Numbered from the stretch's first letter, positions 1-11,016 are shown. The stretch is DNA of 64,000 nt from CAYOUV01 sp963790075 (GCA_963790075.1 CAWBNG010000003.1:744001-808000); one strand, 5' to 3'. Numbers and translations are program-made. The notes: generated by a model not told the origin, from the sequence alone.

Positions 1-1
1 G

Positions 2-223
2 GTCAGTTCAGGGGAGGCCAAGCCCCCGGCCTTCGTCTATGCCATTCTCCCGACTTTGTTTGTATTCTTCAATATTTTTGCCATCAACATGGTGCTGCAA
101 TATAAAAAGGTGGGTCCCTGGTCTGACTATTTGTTCGGTGAGCGGGTCTACATCATCCTCAGCCTGGCGGCAAAAACGGTTCTAGCCTGGTTGATTTTCG
201 CCGGGACGCTAGCGCCGGTCTAA
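2..223 (+). CDS. Heliorhodopsin, C-terminal fragment (5' end outside window)
   Basis: The last 73 residues of a retinal-binding membrane protein are open from the window edge to TAA. They cover the end of TM6 and all of TM7. The run FGERVYIILSLAAKTVLAW matches the TM7 signature I recall for heliorhodopsin 48C12 (GERAYIVLSLVAKSALAW), with the Schiff-base lysine in LAAKT. The preceding FVYAILPTLFVFFN and the C-terminal IFAGTLAPV also match that family and not type-1 pumps. Heliorhodopsins are inverted seven-helix photoreceptors of uncertain function that are often found in monoderm bacteria. The next gene follows after 27 bp, and photolyase and lycopene cyclase lie downstream. The family call is confident although the N-terminal two thirds are not visible. 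Confidence 0.88.
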   Translation, partial: VSSGEAKPPAFVYAILPTLFVFFNIFAINMVLQYKKVGPWSDYLFGERVYIILSLAAKTVLAWLIFAGTLAPV

Positions 224-250
224 GCCACTCCCTCTTTCCGAGAATTTCGC

Positions 251-894
251 ATGAAACCTTCTGAAACGACCCGTTACGAACTGCCCTCTGGCGGAACTAC
301 CCTGCTCGGCTATGTGGCACGACGGATGCACAAAACCGCCTGGCTTGCGCCCATCCCTGAGTTCCTGGCGCAAGGGCGGAGTGATAAAGCACTCGAGCAC
401 GTAGCCATCTACGCCGTGGCAGCCTCAACTTCCTATGGGCGCGCTTATTACCAACCAAAATTTGATGCTACTGGCAATGCGGTCAGCGAAGCCGATCCGG
501 CCACGGGCGCAATCGTCACCGCCCGTCTGGACAGCCGCTCGCCGCACTATCACATCTCTTATGAGGCCATCATGCCCAGCGGTGATACCTTCAAGGGCAG
601 CGAGGAAATTACCGGCACCACGCTCGGCTTGCGCGGCCTGGGCATGCCAGCTCCTTCCCGTTACACCTTCACTTCGGGCGAATATCAGGCCGAGCTAAGC
701 GGGCTCATCACCAGCGAACTGGCGGTGAGGTTCATCCGCCCTACGCGTATCCGTGCCTACGGTTCGCTGAATTTCAAAGACGGTCCCGGCAACATTGGTC
801 GTCTGGAACTCACCCGCAGCGGCGACCTATCCATCACGATCAACGACCAGACGACGCACTATTCACTGACGGACCTGGCCATCCCGGATAGAAC

Positions 895-898
<4 letters not shown>
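251..898 (+). CDS. Hypothetical protein coupled to photolyase
   Basis: This 215-residue protein belongs to no family I recognise. It has no signal peptide or membrane segment, so it is probably cytoplasmic. The C-terminal half has alternating hydrophobic residues typical of beta strands. It starts 27 bp after the heliorhodopsin stop. Its stop overlaps the photolyase start (ATGA-type, 4 bp), so the two are probably translationally coupled. There is no clear Shine-Dalgarno sequence. The position suggests a role tied to heliorhodopsin or photolyase, but the sequence does not reveal it. Reading direction, length and coupling support a real gene. Confidence 0.7.
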
Positions 899-2295
<1,397 letters not shown>

Positions 2296-2344
2296 AAAGA
2301 CCATTTTTACTCTCGCGCGATCATTTCTAGTTTGGAATAAATTA

Positions 2345-3625
2345 ATGTCACAAACTCTTACTCCTGAAACCGGCCGGGCTGTCTTGCAGGCCTTTCTCAA
2401 AGAACGCTCGCTGCTCGCGCCGCTGCGCATCATGGCCGAGCGTGTGGGGCGCTTCTTCCAGATTCCGCTGCCCGGCTTCAAGCCTTTCGTCGTTTTTGGT
2501 CCCACAGCCAACCGCCAGGTGCTGGTCGCCGAACGGGACAAAGTCTGCTGGCGCAACCCCGACCCGGTCACCGACCTGCTGCAGCGCGGCGTGCTGGTCA
2601 CTGACGGCAAGGAACATGATCACTACCGCCGCTTGATGGAGCCAAGTTTGCACCCGCGCCAACTTCCACAATACGCAGACCTGATGCTGGCTCAAACCGA
2701 CCGCGTCACAGCACTCTGGCGGGACGGCGCAACGGTCGATATGCTGGTCGAAGGCCGGAAAATCGCCCTGCTGATCATCATGCAGGCCCTCTTCGGAGTG
2801 GACGCCTGGGACGACCTGCCGCGCATCTGGACGCCGATCCTGAAGGCCATCGAGTACATTTCGCCCGGACCCTGGATTCTGTGGCGAAAAATTCCAAGAC
2901 CCGGATTTAAAAAGCATTTACGGGTATTGGATGCATATATCTATCGAATCATCACCGGCCGCCGGCAGGCGACCGCCAAACCGGATCTGCTCCAACACTT
3001 GATCGAGGCCGGGCTGGACGACGAACGCATCCGCGACCAGATGCTGACCATGCTGATCGCCGGGCACGACACCTCCACAGCGCTGCTGGCCTGGAGTTTC
3101 GCCCTGCTCGGCCAGCACCCGGAAGTTTACCGGCGCCTGGTGACCGAACTCGACCACGCCCTCGGAAGCGAACCGCCGCCCACGACTTCTGGCTGGCAGC
3201 CGCCCCTGCTCGACCAGGTTATCAAGGAAGCCCTGCGATTGTACCCGCCCATCCATATCGGGAACCGCATGGTCGTCGAGGATATGGCGTTTGAAGGTAA
3301 TCGCATTCCAGCCGGAGCGCGATTGTTCTACTCGATCTACCTCTCCCACCGCGATCCGGCCATTTGGGAACAGGCTGACACCTTCCACCCGGAGCGTTTT
3401 GCGCGCAGGCGCCAGACACCACCTTTGGCGTACGTACCTTTTGGAGGCGGACCACGCGCCTGCATCGGTGCGGCCTTCGGTCAGGCTGAAGCGCGGACCG
3501 TGATCGGGCGCCTGCTGCAAACCTTCCATTTCGAACTGCTCAATCCCGACATTCACCCCCACATGGGCGCAACGCTCGCGCCACGCCCAGGGGTGATCAT
3601 GCGCATCCATCGCCGTGAACGCTAG
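2345..3625 (+). CDS. Cytochrome P450
   Basis: A soluble haem-thiolate monooxygenase of 426 residues. I-helix oxygen-binding motif AGHDT lies at 239-243, the ExxR salt bridge EALR at 295-298, the PERF-like HPERF at 348-352, and the haem loop FGGGPRACIG at 366-375 with Cys373 as ligand. The ATG at 2345 was chosen over an in-frame start at 2216 because the latter would run through the end of photolyase. No N-terminal membrane anchor is present. Substrate is unknown. Setting between photolyase and a carotenoid cyclase suggests a carotenoid, retinoid or other isoprenoid. No ferredoxin partner is adjacent. Confidence 0.92.
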   Translation: MSQTLTPETGRAVLQAFLKERSLLAPLRIMAERVGRFFQIPLPGFKPFVVFGPTANRQVLVAERDKVCWRNPDPVTDLLQRGVLVTDGKEHDHYRRLMEPSLHPRQLPQYADLMLAQTDRVTALWRDGATVDMLVEGRKIALLIIMQALFGVDAWDDLPRIWTPILKAIEYISPGPWILWRKIPRPGFKKHLRVLDAYIYRIITGRRQATAKPDLLQHLIEAGLDDERIRDQMLTMLIAGHDTSTALLAWSFALLGQHPEVYRRLVTELDHALGSEPPPTTSGWQPPLLDQVIKEALRLYPPIHIGNRMVVEDMAFEGNRIPAGARLFYSIYLSHRDPAIWEQADTFHPERFARRRQTPPLAYVPFGGGPRACIGAAFGQAEARTVIGRLLQTFHFELLNPDIHPHMGATLAPRPGVIMRIHRRER

Positions 3626-3769
3626 TCTGTGGTCGCCGGGTGACGGCCTGGGCTGGCTGGTCGTCTTATATCTGTCGCGGCGGGGAGAAGGCTTGTTGGC
3701 TGTGATGTTTTTTACAGCAGACGAGTGGCTTCGGAACCCGTTGGAAAGGCCGCCGCGTGTGAGGTTAGC

Positions 3770-4564
3770 ATGACCTATTTCGGATTCTTATGGCGCTTTT
3801 TGGCAATCCCCATCGTGATCTTCTTGGTGCTGACTTTTCTCGATCAGCGCGCCGGTCGCAAGATCAAAGGCTTAAAGGGTGGTGCCAGGGTCTGGTTCGC
3901 GATTGGCCTGCACGTGCTGGTTGCGGTGCTTTACACCACCCCCTGGGACAATTACCTGGTCGCTAGCGGCGTATGGTACTACAATCCGGCACTCGTGACC
4001 GGGATCGTCATCGGTTGGGTTCCAATCGAGGAGTACACTTTTTTCGTGCTCGAGACGATCCTGAGCGGATTGTGGTGGTGGTTCCTGGCGCGTCGGCTCT
4101 CCCCTCCCGCGCAAATGTTTAAACCCAATTGGCAAATGCGAATAGGGGCCGCAGGGAGCGTGTTCATCGCCTGGGTGATCTTCACGGCCGCATTTTTCAG
4201 TGACTGGAAACCCGGCACCTACCTGTCGATCACCCTGTTCTGGGCCCTGCCGGCCATCCTGCCGCAAATGTTGTTCGGCGCAGACATCTTATGGCACCAT
4301 CGCAAGCTGGTTAGTTGGACAATCCTGCCCGTGGCGCTATATCTTTCGGCTATGGACGTGATCGCCATCACCTCCGGCACCTGGACGATCAACCCGGCCC
4401 AATCTACCGGCATCTTCATAGGCGGGCTGCCGGTCGAGGAAGCAGTTTTCTTCCTGATCACAAATCTTTTGATCGGCTTTGGCATCACCCTGCTGCTGGC
4501 TGACGAAAGCCAGGCGCGCCTGGCTGCACTTCGCGGCTGGCTGAAATCCAGGAAATGGCCATGA
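3770..4564 (+). CDS. Lycopene cyclase, fused tandem-domain membrane type (CrtYcd-like)
   Basis: An integral membrane protein of 264 residues with six or seven predicted helices and two copies of the lycopene cyclase domain. The first carries WYYNPALVTG followed by VPIEEYTFF. The second carries WTINPAQSTG followed by LPVEEAVFF. The paired PxEE motifs are typical of heterodimeric CrtYc/CrtYd cyclases and their fused forms, which convert lycopene to beta- or gamma-carotene. The ATG at 3770 is preceded by GAGG. About 15 codons of open frame upstream have no good start. No phytoene synthase or desaturase is in the window. In this context the product would serve as retinal precursor, which is an inference. 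Confidence 0.88.
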   Translation: MTYFGFLWRFLAIPIVIFLVLTFLDQRAGRKIKGLKGGARVWFAIGLHVLVAVLYTTPWDNYLVASGVWYYNPALVTGIVIGWVPIEEYTFFVLETILSGLWWWFLARRLSPPAQMFKPNWQMRIGAAGSVFIAWVIFTAAFFSDWKPGTYLSITLFWALPAILPQMLFGADILWHHRKLVSWTILPVALYLSAMDVIAITSGTWTINPAQSTGIFIGGLPVEEAVFFLITNLLIGFGITLLLADESQARLAALRGWLKSRKWP

Positions 4565-4713
4565 ATCCCTGGCTCCGGACGCCGTTATTATTCCTCCGGC
4601 TTACTGTCTTTTTCACTGTGGATCAGGCCACTGGCACCTGGCAGATTTGCTTGTCGATTGCGGCCTTACGCGGATGGATCTTTACGAAAAAGCAGGGTTT
4701 ATGTGAAAATTAG
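4561..4713 (+). CDS. Possible small ORF coupled to lycopene cyclase
   Basis: A 50-codon frame whose ATG overlaps the lycopene cyclase stop (ATGA). The first 20 residues are hydrophobic (NPWLRTPLLFLRLTVFF), as in a small membrane peptide or the start of a truncated gene. No homologue is recognised and codon use is unremarkable. It may be the remnant of a longer gene or a chance frame. It is listed because of the tight overlap and because it fills much of the gap before the convergent glycosyltransferase. Confidence 0.2.
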   Translation: MNPWLRTPLLFLRLTVFFTVDQATGTWQICLSIAALRGWIFTKKQGLCEN

Positions 4714-4760
4714 TCCCCGGCCAGGAAACGGACTCGCCTATTCAGACAGGTCTGTAGATT

Positions 4761-5690
4761 TCAATCTTCCGGCGCTTCGCGGACAATGTAAAGCGGCCGG
4801 CCTTTGGCTTCGTCATACAGACGGCCGATATATTCCCCCAGAATCCCGAGCGAGATCAATTGCACGCCACCCAAAAATAGAACCGCGATCAGCGTGGTGG
4901 CCTGACCAGTTAACTGCCCTGAGCCGGTCATACGCAAAATAATCACAACCGGGATGGCCAGGATGGCGATCCCGGCTGAACCGAATCCGAAATAGGTCGC
5001 CACCTGTAATGGGAAATAGGAAAAGCCGGTGATGGCGTTCAACGCCAGTTTCAGCATTTTTTCGAAGGGGTATTTAGTCATACCCGCGTGGCGGGCGGAG
5101 CGTTTATACTCCACCCCAATTTGTTTGAAACCGACCCAGGACGACATGCCGCGCAGGAAGCGATGACGCTCACGCATACGGTTCATCACGTCCACCACTT
5201 TGCGATCCATCAAGCGGAAGTCGCCGGTATCCAGCGGGATTTTGACATCGGTGATGCGGTAGATGATGCGGTAAAACAATGAGGCGGTAAATTTCTTGAA
5301 CCAGGTCTCGCCTTCGCGTTCGGCACGCACGGCATAGACGACCTCGTAACCTTCGCGCCATTTGGCAATCAGGTCGAGCACCACCTCTGGCGGATCCTGC
5401 AAGTCAGCGTCGATGATGACCACCGCCTGGCCCCGGCTATAATCCAACCCGGCGGTGACGGCAATTTGATGACCGAAATTCCGGGCAAAGATCACCGCCC
5501 GGACGCGTGGGTCGGCTGCGGCTAAGTCGCGAATCGCATCAGTCGACCCATCGGTCGAGCCGTCATCAACCAGGATAAATTCCCAGCTTTCGCCGGTCGA
5601 ATCCAGCACTTCCTTTAGCCGTGAATAGAGGTCCGCAAGATTACCGATTTCATTGTAAATTGGGGCGATGATCGAGAAGGTGATATCCAT
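4761..5690 (-). CDS. Family 2 glycosyltransferase (DPM1/GtrB-like)
   Basis: Transfers a sugar from a nucleotide donor, in this subfamily usually to polyprenyl phosphate, for envelope glycans. The GT-A domain begins FSIIAPIYNE, with the nucleotide/metal motifs LVDDGSTDGS and IIDADLQDPPE, the HFGHQ-like region RNFGHQ, and a QxxRW-like segment near RHRFLRGM. Two C-terminal helices (about 230-290) are followed by the ILGEYIGRLYDEAKGRP signature of GtrB-type enzymes. ATG 5690 was chosen over TTG 5699, which overlaps the upstream stop. It is probably co-transcribed with the AI-2E family permease. Confidence 0.88.
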   Translation of the reverse strand: MDITFSIIAPIYNEIGNLADLYSRLKEVLDSTGESWEFILVDDGSTDGSTDAIRDLAAADPRVRAVIFARNFGHQIAVTAGLDYSRGQAVVIIDADLQDPPEVVLDLIAKWREGYEVVYAVRAEREGETWFKKFTASLFYRIIYRITDVKIPLDTGDFRLMDRKVVDVMNRMRERHRFLRGMSSWVGFKQIGVEYKRSARHAGMTKYPFEKMLKLALNAITGFSYFPLQVATYFGFGSAGIAILAIPVVIILRMTGSGQLTGQATTLIAVLFLGGVQLISLGILGEYIGRLYDEAKGRPLYIVREAPED

Positions 5691-5695
5691 CAAGC

Positions 5696-6856
5696 TCAAT
5701 CTTTCCGTTTAGGAAGTCGCGGCGCCTTGACCGGGCGCAGGTTCTTTTTCATAGGTATCTCTTTTGGCGGGCGTATGATCGGATGACGAGGTTGGAAAGG
5801 TGGTTGCCCCAAGATGCGTGCCCGCAGATAGCGGCCGATGATAATGATCGAAGCGATACCCGGGACGATAATCAGCACACCCAGGATGCCACTCACCATC
5901 AAGGCGACGATGATCGCAACGAAGACCAGACCTTCATGTAACTCTACGTTGCGACCCAGGATGCGAGGCTGCAGATAAACGGTCTTAAAGTAATTCAAGG
6001 CCAAATAAACGCCCAAAATCAGGACCGCATACCAGAAATAATTCATGGCCGGAAAATAATTCGAGCCCTCGAACAAACCGATGACCACCGCCAGCATCCC
6101 GGCCATAAATGGGCCCAACTCCGGGACGATGTTGAACAGACCGGTCAGTAAACCAATGATCACCGCGCCGGGCAATCCGATGATCAGCCAGGCGGCAGTG
6201 TAAATGAGCGCCAGAAATGCCATCAGGGCGATCTGACCGCGCAGGTAGCCGGACCAAACTTTTTTGATCTGCAGGAAAAGACGGCGCGCATCCTTACGGT
6301 AAGGCTCGGGTACTTGGCGCATGAACCACTCGCGGATGCGGTCCCAATCATTCAGCAGGTAGTACACCACGACGATGATCACCAGCGCCCAGGCCGCGTT
6401 GCGTGAAGTCGATTCGAGCACCTTCAATGCATTTTCCGGCACAATCGTCACCAGATTATTGATCACCTGTCCAATGCGCGGCAGTAACGTTTCAAGATGC
6501 AAGCTGTAACCAGCCAGGATAATCGGCTGGCTGAGCATGGACTGCAATCGGGTCGAGAGGTCGGTCAACTCCACAGTCAGGTCCTGAAGCTGGGACAACA
6601 AAATCGGCACCAACGTGGCCGGGATGGCCAGGATGATGCCGATACTTAGAAAATAAACCAGATTGACTGCGAGACCTTTTGAAAAATGCGCCCGGTTTCT
6701 AAACCAGTTGACCGCCGGATTGAGAATATAAGCGATCAATCCCGCCACGATCAGCGGCTGGAACATAGCGCGCACGTACCAGCCGACGACCAGAATGAAC
6801 GCAATCACAAAAACCAGCGCCAGGTAGCGCGCCGGCGTACTCCAGGTACGCTTCAT
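5696..6856 (-). CDS. AI-2E family transporter (YdiK/TqsA-like permease)
   Basis: A 386-residue polytopic membrane protein. Two N-terminal helices are followed by a soluble segment, then a run of helices with GLLTGLFNIVPELGPFMA and VVYYLLNDWDRIREWF, both typical of the AI-2 exporter superfamily. The basic C-terminal tail (PRHPIIRPPKE onwards) is cytoplasmic. The family exports autoinducer-2 in some bacteria and ions in others, so the substrate is not predictable. It sits 8 bp after threonine synthase on the same strand and abuts the glycosyltransferase. Confidence 0.88.
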   Translation of the reverse strand: MKRTWSTPARYLALVFVIAFILVVGWYVRAMFQPLIVAGLIAYILNPAVNWFRNRAHFSKGLAVNLVYFLSIGIILAIPATLVPILLSQLQDLTVELTDLSTRLQSMLSQPIILAGYSLHLETLLPRIGQVINNLVTIVPENALKVLESTSRNAAWALVIIVVVYYLLNDWDRIREWFMRQVPEPYRKDARRLFLQIKKVWSGYLRGQIALMAFLALIYTAAWLIIGLPGAVIIGLLTGLFNIVPELGPFMAGMLAVVIGLFEGSNYFPAMNYFWYAVLILGVYLALNYFKTVYLQPRILGRNVELHEGLVFVAIIVALMVSGILGVLIIVPGIASIIIIGRYLRARILGQPPFQPRHPIIRPPKEIPMKKNLRPVKAPRLPKRKD

Positions 6857-6863
6857 GGGCTAA

Positions 6864-8129
6864 TTATAAGATATCTTTTAGGGCTGCAAGAGAAGGCTTG
6901 ATTACGGGTGCTTCCTGGACAGCCTGCATAGCTGCCTTGACGTCCTTCAGTCCACTGCCGGTATTCAGCAACAGGATGGGATCATCAGCGCGGACCAAAC
7001 CCAGGTCTAGCGTCTTGAGCAATCCGGCATAGGAACTCGCCCCGGCTGGTTCAGCAAAGACTCCCTGTTTACCGAGTGCGGCGATCGCAGAGAGGATATC
7101 TTCATCGCTAACCGTGACGTACTTGCCGCCGGTCTCCCGGACAGCCCGCAGCGCACGCACACCATCGCGCGGCAGATCGACGGAAATGCTGTCGGCAATC
7201 GTCTGAGCCGAGACGGGTGTGATTTCCTCTGTTCCGTCTTCGAAAGCATTGGCAATCGCGGCCGAACCCTGCGCCTGGACGCCGAAAATACGCGGTATTT
7301 GTTCGATCCAGCCGAGTGCATACAAATCCTTGAAACCTTTGTGAATGCCGGAAATGATATTGCCGTCACCGACCGGGACAAAGATCGTCAGCGGCCCATT
7401 GGGTGCAGCCTCATGACCCTTCCATTCGCTGCGGCTTTCCCCGGACCACCACTCCCAGATTTCGAGTGCGCCGGTTTTCTTTCCCTCAGCCGTGAAGGGA
7501 TTGTAGCCCGTGTTGCGGCAGTACCAACCGAATTCTTGTGAAGCCTGGATGGTCAGATCGAAGGCATCATCGTAGGTGCCGTCTACCAGAATGACCTTTG
7601 CTCCAAAAACCAGTAACTGCGCCACTTTGGCTGGAGGTGCGGTCCTGGGTGCAAAGATAACCGCTTTTTGTCCCACTGCGGCCGCCATCCCGGCCAAGGC
7701 CGCCCCGGCATTGCCGGTCGAGGCCGTGACGACAACTTCGGCTTTGATCTCGCGGGCGCGGGCCACCACGACTGCGCTGGCGCGATCTTTGAAAGAGGCG
7801 GTCGGATTGCGACTCTCATCCTTCAGCCACAAATAGTTCAAGCCAAGTTTCTCGCCCAGGCGATTTAAATTAAAGACCGGCGTCCAGCCCGCAGCACGCA
7901 GGGGGGTTTCTTCGCCACCCGGGTCGGTCACCGGCAGCAGCGGCAGATAGCGCCAAAGCGAAAAATCCGTTCGGCTGGTGATATCTTCCGGCTGGTATTT
8001 TTTCTTGAGCCCGTCATAATCCAGGATGACATCCAGGTTGCCCCCATCTTGCGGACAGGTATACGTCACCTGACCAGGCATGTATTCTTGTCCACACAAC
8101 GAGCAGCGATATCCTACAAATTTAGACAT
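6864..8129 (-). CDS. thrC: Threonine synthase
   Basis: A PLP enzyme that converts O-phosphohomoserine to threonine. The 421 residues begin with a zinc-ribbon-like segment (CSLCGQEY and a later CPQDGG), as in the short archaeal and Chloroflexota-type enzymes. The PLP lysine is in NPTASFKDRAS, the phosphate-binding stretch is TASTGNAGAALAG, and the glycine-rich loop VPVGDGNIISG follows. The C-terminal PAGASSYAG is also typical. ATG 8129 is preceded by AAAGGAAAAT. It is the first gene of a likely three-gene minus-strand run with the permease and glycosyltransferase. No other threonine pathway genes are nearby. Confidence 0.92.
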   Translation of the reverse strand: MSKFVGYRCSLCGQEYMPGQVTYTCPQDGGNLDVILDYDGLKKKYQPEDITSRTDFSLWRYLPLLPVTDPGGEETPLRAAGWTPVFNLNRLGEKLGLNYLWLKDESRNPTASFKDRASAVVVARAREIKAEVVVTASTGNAGAALAGMAAAVGQKAVIFAPRTAPPAKVAQLLVFGAKVILVDGTYDDAFDLTIQASQEFGWYCRNTGYNPFTAEGKKTGALEIWEWWSGESRSEWKGHEAAPNGPLTIFVPVGDGNIISGIHKGFKDLYALGWIEQIPRIFGVQAQGSAAIANAFEDGTEEITPVSAQTIADSISVDLPRDGVRALRAVRETGGKYVTVSDEDILSAIAALGKQGVFAEPAGASSYAGLLKTLDLGLVRADDPILLLNTGSGLKDVKAAMQAVQEAPVIKPSLAALKDIL

Positions 8130-8220
8130 AATTTTCCTTTTCCAGCCTTGATTTTACCCTATATGGAAGCAGACTTGAAAAGGACTCCCCAGCTTGAAAC
8201 TCCATGGTCTCCTTTTTGCT

Positions 8221-11016
8221 TTATTTACCTTTTCTCTCCCACAACGCTCTTGCAATCAACTCCTGATCCACCGGCAACTTGTCAATGCGGACACCAACCG
8301 CATTGTAAATCGCATTGGTGATGGCAGGTGTGGTGGGAATACTACTGATCTCCCCCACTCCCTTCGCGCCATACGGTCCCGCCTCAACCGGGTGCTCCAC
8401 GATAATGGAGGTGATCTCCGGCGTGAGCATAATGCCAGGCATGCGGTAGCGGGCGAGATGGTCTGTGACGACCTGTCCCTGCTCGACGATGAATTCCTCG
8501 GTGAGGCAGTTGCCGAGGCCCATCATCACGCCGCCTTCGACCTGTCCCTGCAAGCCAAGGGGATTAACCGCCATGCCCACATCGTTGGCCGCAATGACTC
8601 GCAGAACGCACACCTCACCTGTCAATTGATTGACTTCCACCTCAGCCGCCTGTGCGGCAAAGGAGAAGGCGAAATGCATATCGCCACCCGTGCCGAGCGG
8701 CTGAGTCTTGGGCGCTTCATATTCATAACGGACCCGCGGCTGCTGCCCAAAGGCCGTCATTTCTTTGTAGACTTCCGTGTAAGTCAGGGAATGTCCATTG
8801 ACATGGACCAGGCCATTCTCAAAGCGAATCTGCCTGGGACCTACATCGAATTTTTCGGCCATCGCTGCGCTGATTTGATCGCGCAGGGTCTTGGCAGCGT
8901 AACGCGAGGCATTGCCCGTGACGAAGGTCTGACGGGAAGCGGTCGTCGGGCCGCCGTTGGGTGTCAGGTCGGTGTCCATGACCAGGACGCGCACCTGTTC
9001 AGGTGGGACGGACATCTCTTCGGCCACGATCAGGCGCATGACGGTGACCAAGCCCTGGCCGAGTTCGGCCGCGGAGCTGCGAACTTCGAAAGTGCCATCT
9101 TCGAAGAGTTCCACGTCCGCGCCGGATTTATCAGGTGCGCCGCCGCCCAGGCCTGTGTTCTTGTAGGCCGCGGCAAGCCCCCAGGCTCGAACCAGGTTTG
9201 GATTGACGGGATCAACAACGGGATCGAACGGGCGCGGGTTGTGCTTCCGCATTTCCGCGTGCACTTTGTCGATACATTCCATCAAACCAACTGACTCGTT
9301 CAAGACCTGTCCTGTGTTCGTAACGCTTCCGACATGCAGCGCGTTCATGCGGCGCAGTTCGACGGGATCGAGCTTCAATTTCTCTGCAAGCATATCCATC
9401 ATAGTCTCGACCGCAAAAGCGGACTGCGTGACCCCAAAGCCGCGGTAGGCGCCCGCCGGTGGGTTATTGGTGTACATAGCATAACAATCGGCCCGCACGT
9501 GCGGAATGTCATAGGGTCCAGCAGAGTGGGTGGTAGCGCGCGTCATGACCTTCTCACCCAGCGAGGCGTACGCGCCTGTGTCGCCGTAAAGTTCGGTTTC
9601 CATGGCAAGCAGGCGGCCGTCCTTCTTTGCTCCCAGCTTGACGCGTATTTGCGTGGCATGTCGCTTGGGGTGCACGAGCAAACTCTCGTGGCGGTCGAAG
9701 AGCAACTTGACGGGGCGTTTGGTCACGTTGGCAAGCATGGCAACATGGATCTGTCCCATTACGTCTTCCTTGCCGCCGAATCCGCCGCCCATCAGTTGAC
9801 CCACGATGCGCACACGCTCTTCAGGCCAGCCCATCACGCGCGCCACCTGCTCCCGATCCTGATACGGGATTTGCGAGCCGACATAAATTTCCATACGACC
9901 ATCGGGCATGGGCACAGCGATACTGCATTCGGGTTCCATGAAAGCATGCTCGGTCGTCGGCGTGTGGAAAGTGTGTTCAAGAATCACATCCGCTTCAGCA
10001 AAACCCGCCTGCATATCTCCTTTGCGGACCTTGATGTGTTTGAGCAAATTGCCCTTCTCGTGGATTTGCGGGACGCCATCCTGCCGCGCCTGGACCGGAT
10101 TTGTGATGACGGGCTGGAGGTCGACCTCGGCTTCGATCAGACCGATAGCCTGCTCGGCGATTTCGGGTGTTTCCGCAGCGACGATGGCCAGCGCGTCCCC
10201 CACGTAGCGGACGCGTTCCCCGACGTCAACCATGACTGGCCAATCGTAAATAACCAATCCATGATTGTGTTCGACAGGAATATCCTTGGCGGTTAAAACC
10301 GCTACGACACCCTTCAATGCTTTGGCGTTGGAAATATCGAGTTTCTTCAAAAAGCCGTGCGGGATCATGGCACGCCTAGCTCTGGCATACAACATACCAT
10401 CGAATTTGAGGTCATCAGTGTAGATGGCTTCGCCTGTGACCTTCTCGACCGCTTCGGGGCGCAGGTGCGAGTGTCCGACTATTTTGTGTTCGTGAATCGA
10501 ATTGGGGATGTGGGTTGGTTTGCGGACAGGATCTCCGGTGCGCAGAGCCTGCGCCGCGGCTAGAATAGCATTCTCGATGGAAGGATAGCCCGCGCAACGG
10601 CAGAGCGTATCCTTGAGTGCGAAACGAATCTCATCCCCCGTCGGATTCGGGTTGCGCTTGAGCAGCGCGTAAGCGGTCAGAATCTGGCCGGGGATGCAAA
10701 AACCGCATTGCACCGCACCGTGTTCGACGAAAGCTTCCTGAAGAGGATGAAGTTTCATCTCCGCGTGAACACGCTGGGCGAGGCCTTCGATGGTGAGGAT
10801 GGTTTTCCCATCCGCGCGCTCGGCGGGATAGGCGCAGGACATGATCGGCTCGCCATCCACAAGCACGGTACACGTACCGCACTCGGCCTCGTCACAACCG
10901 ATTTTTGTCCCTGTCAGGCGCAGTCTCTCACGCAGGAGGGTGGAAAGTGTCTCGCCTGCGACGGGTTCGAGCGTATGCTGGGTACCGTTAACAATCAGCG
11001 TTATTTGAGTGTTCAT
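8221..11016 (-). CDS. Xanthine dehydrogenase-family hydroxylase, fused [2Fe-2S] and molybdopterin subunit (XdhD-like)
   Basis: A 931-residue fusion of an Fe-S subunit and a molybdenum catalytic subunit. A plant-type [2Fe-2S] cluster uses Cys41, 46, 49 and 61. The second cluster uses Cys104, 107, 139 and 141. The molybdopterin domain begins near 185 (VEKVTGEAIYTDDLKF) and holds GQLMGGGFGGKED, PAGAYRGFGVTQSAF and the catalytic-glutamate region GAKGVGEISS. This layout matches XdhD of the E. coli purine-catabolic cluster, which is also separate from its FAD subunit. Substrate may be hypoxanthine, xanthine or another heterocycle. It is the last gene of the run with the FAD subunit and nucleoside transporter. 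A 175-bp gap separates it from the FAD subunit. Confidence 0.9.
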   Translation of the reverse strand: MNTQITLIVNGTQHTLEPVAGETLSTLLRERLRLTGTKIGCDEAECGTCTVLVDGEPIMSCAYPAERADGKTILTIEGLAQRVHAEMKLHPLQEAFVEHGAVQCGFCIPGQILTAYALLKRNPNPTGDEIRFALKDTLCRCAGYPSIENAILAAAQALRTGDPVRKPTHIPNSIHEHKIVGHSHLRPEAVEKVTGEAIYTDDLKFDGMLYARARRAMIPHGFLKKLDISNAKALKGVVAVLTAKDIPVEHNHGLVIYDWPVMVDVGERVRYVGDALAIVAAETPEIAEQAIGLIEAEVDLQPVITNPVQARQDGVPQIHEKGNLLKHIKVRKGDMQAGFAEADVILEHTFHTPTTEHAFMEPECSIAVPMPDGRMEIYVGSQIPYQDREQVARVMGWPEERVRIVGQLMGGGFGGKEDVMGQIHVAMLANVTKRPVKLLFDRHESLLVHPKRHATQIRVKLGAKKDGRLLAMETELYGDTGAYASLGEKVMTRATTHSAGPYDIPHVRADCYAMYTNNPPAGAYRGFGVTQSAFAVETMMDMLAEKLKLDPVELRRMNALHVGSVTNTGQVLNESVGLMECIDKVHAEMRKHNPRPFDPVVDPVNPNLVRAWGLAAAYKNTGLGGGAPDKSGADVELFEDGTFEVRSSAAELGQGLVTVMRLIVAEEMSVPPEQVRVLVMDTDLTPNGGPTTASRQTFVTGNASRYAAKTLRDQISAAMAEKFDVGPRQIRFENGLVHVNGHSLTYTEVYKEMTAFGQQPRVRYEYEAPKTQPLGTGGDMHFAFSFAAQAAEVEVNQLTGEVCVLRVIAANDVGMAVNPLGLQGQVEGGVMMGLGNCLTEEFIVEQGQVVTDHLARYRMPGIMLTPEITSIIVEHPVEAGPYGAKGVGEISSIPTTPAITNAIYNAVGVRIDKLPVDQELIARALWERKGK

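Noticed and set aside
8194..10296. Long plus-strand open frames (366 and 320 codons) opposite the XdhD-like gene
   Set aside because: They are antisense to a gene with intact Fe-S and molybdopterin motifs, have no family resemblance, and arise from G/C-rich third positions.
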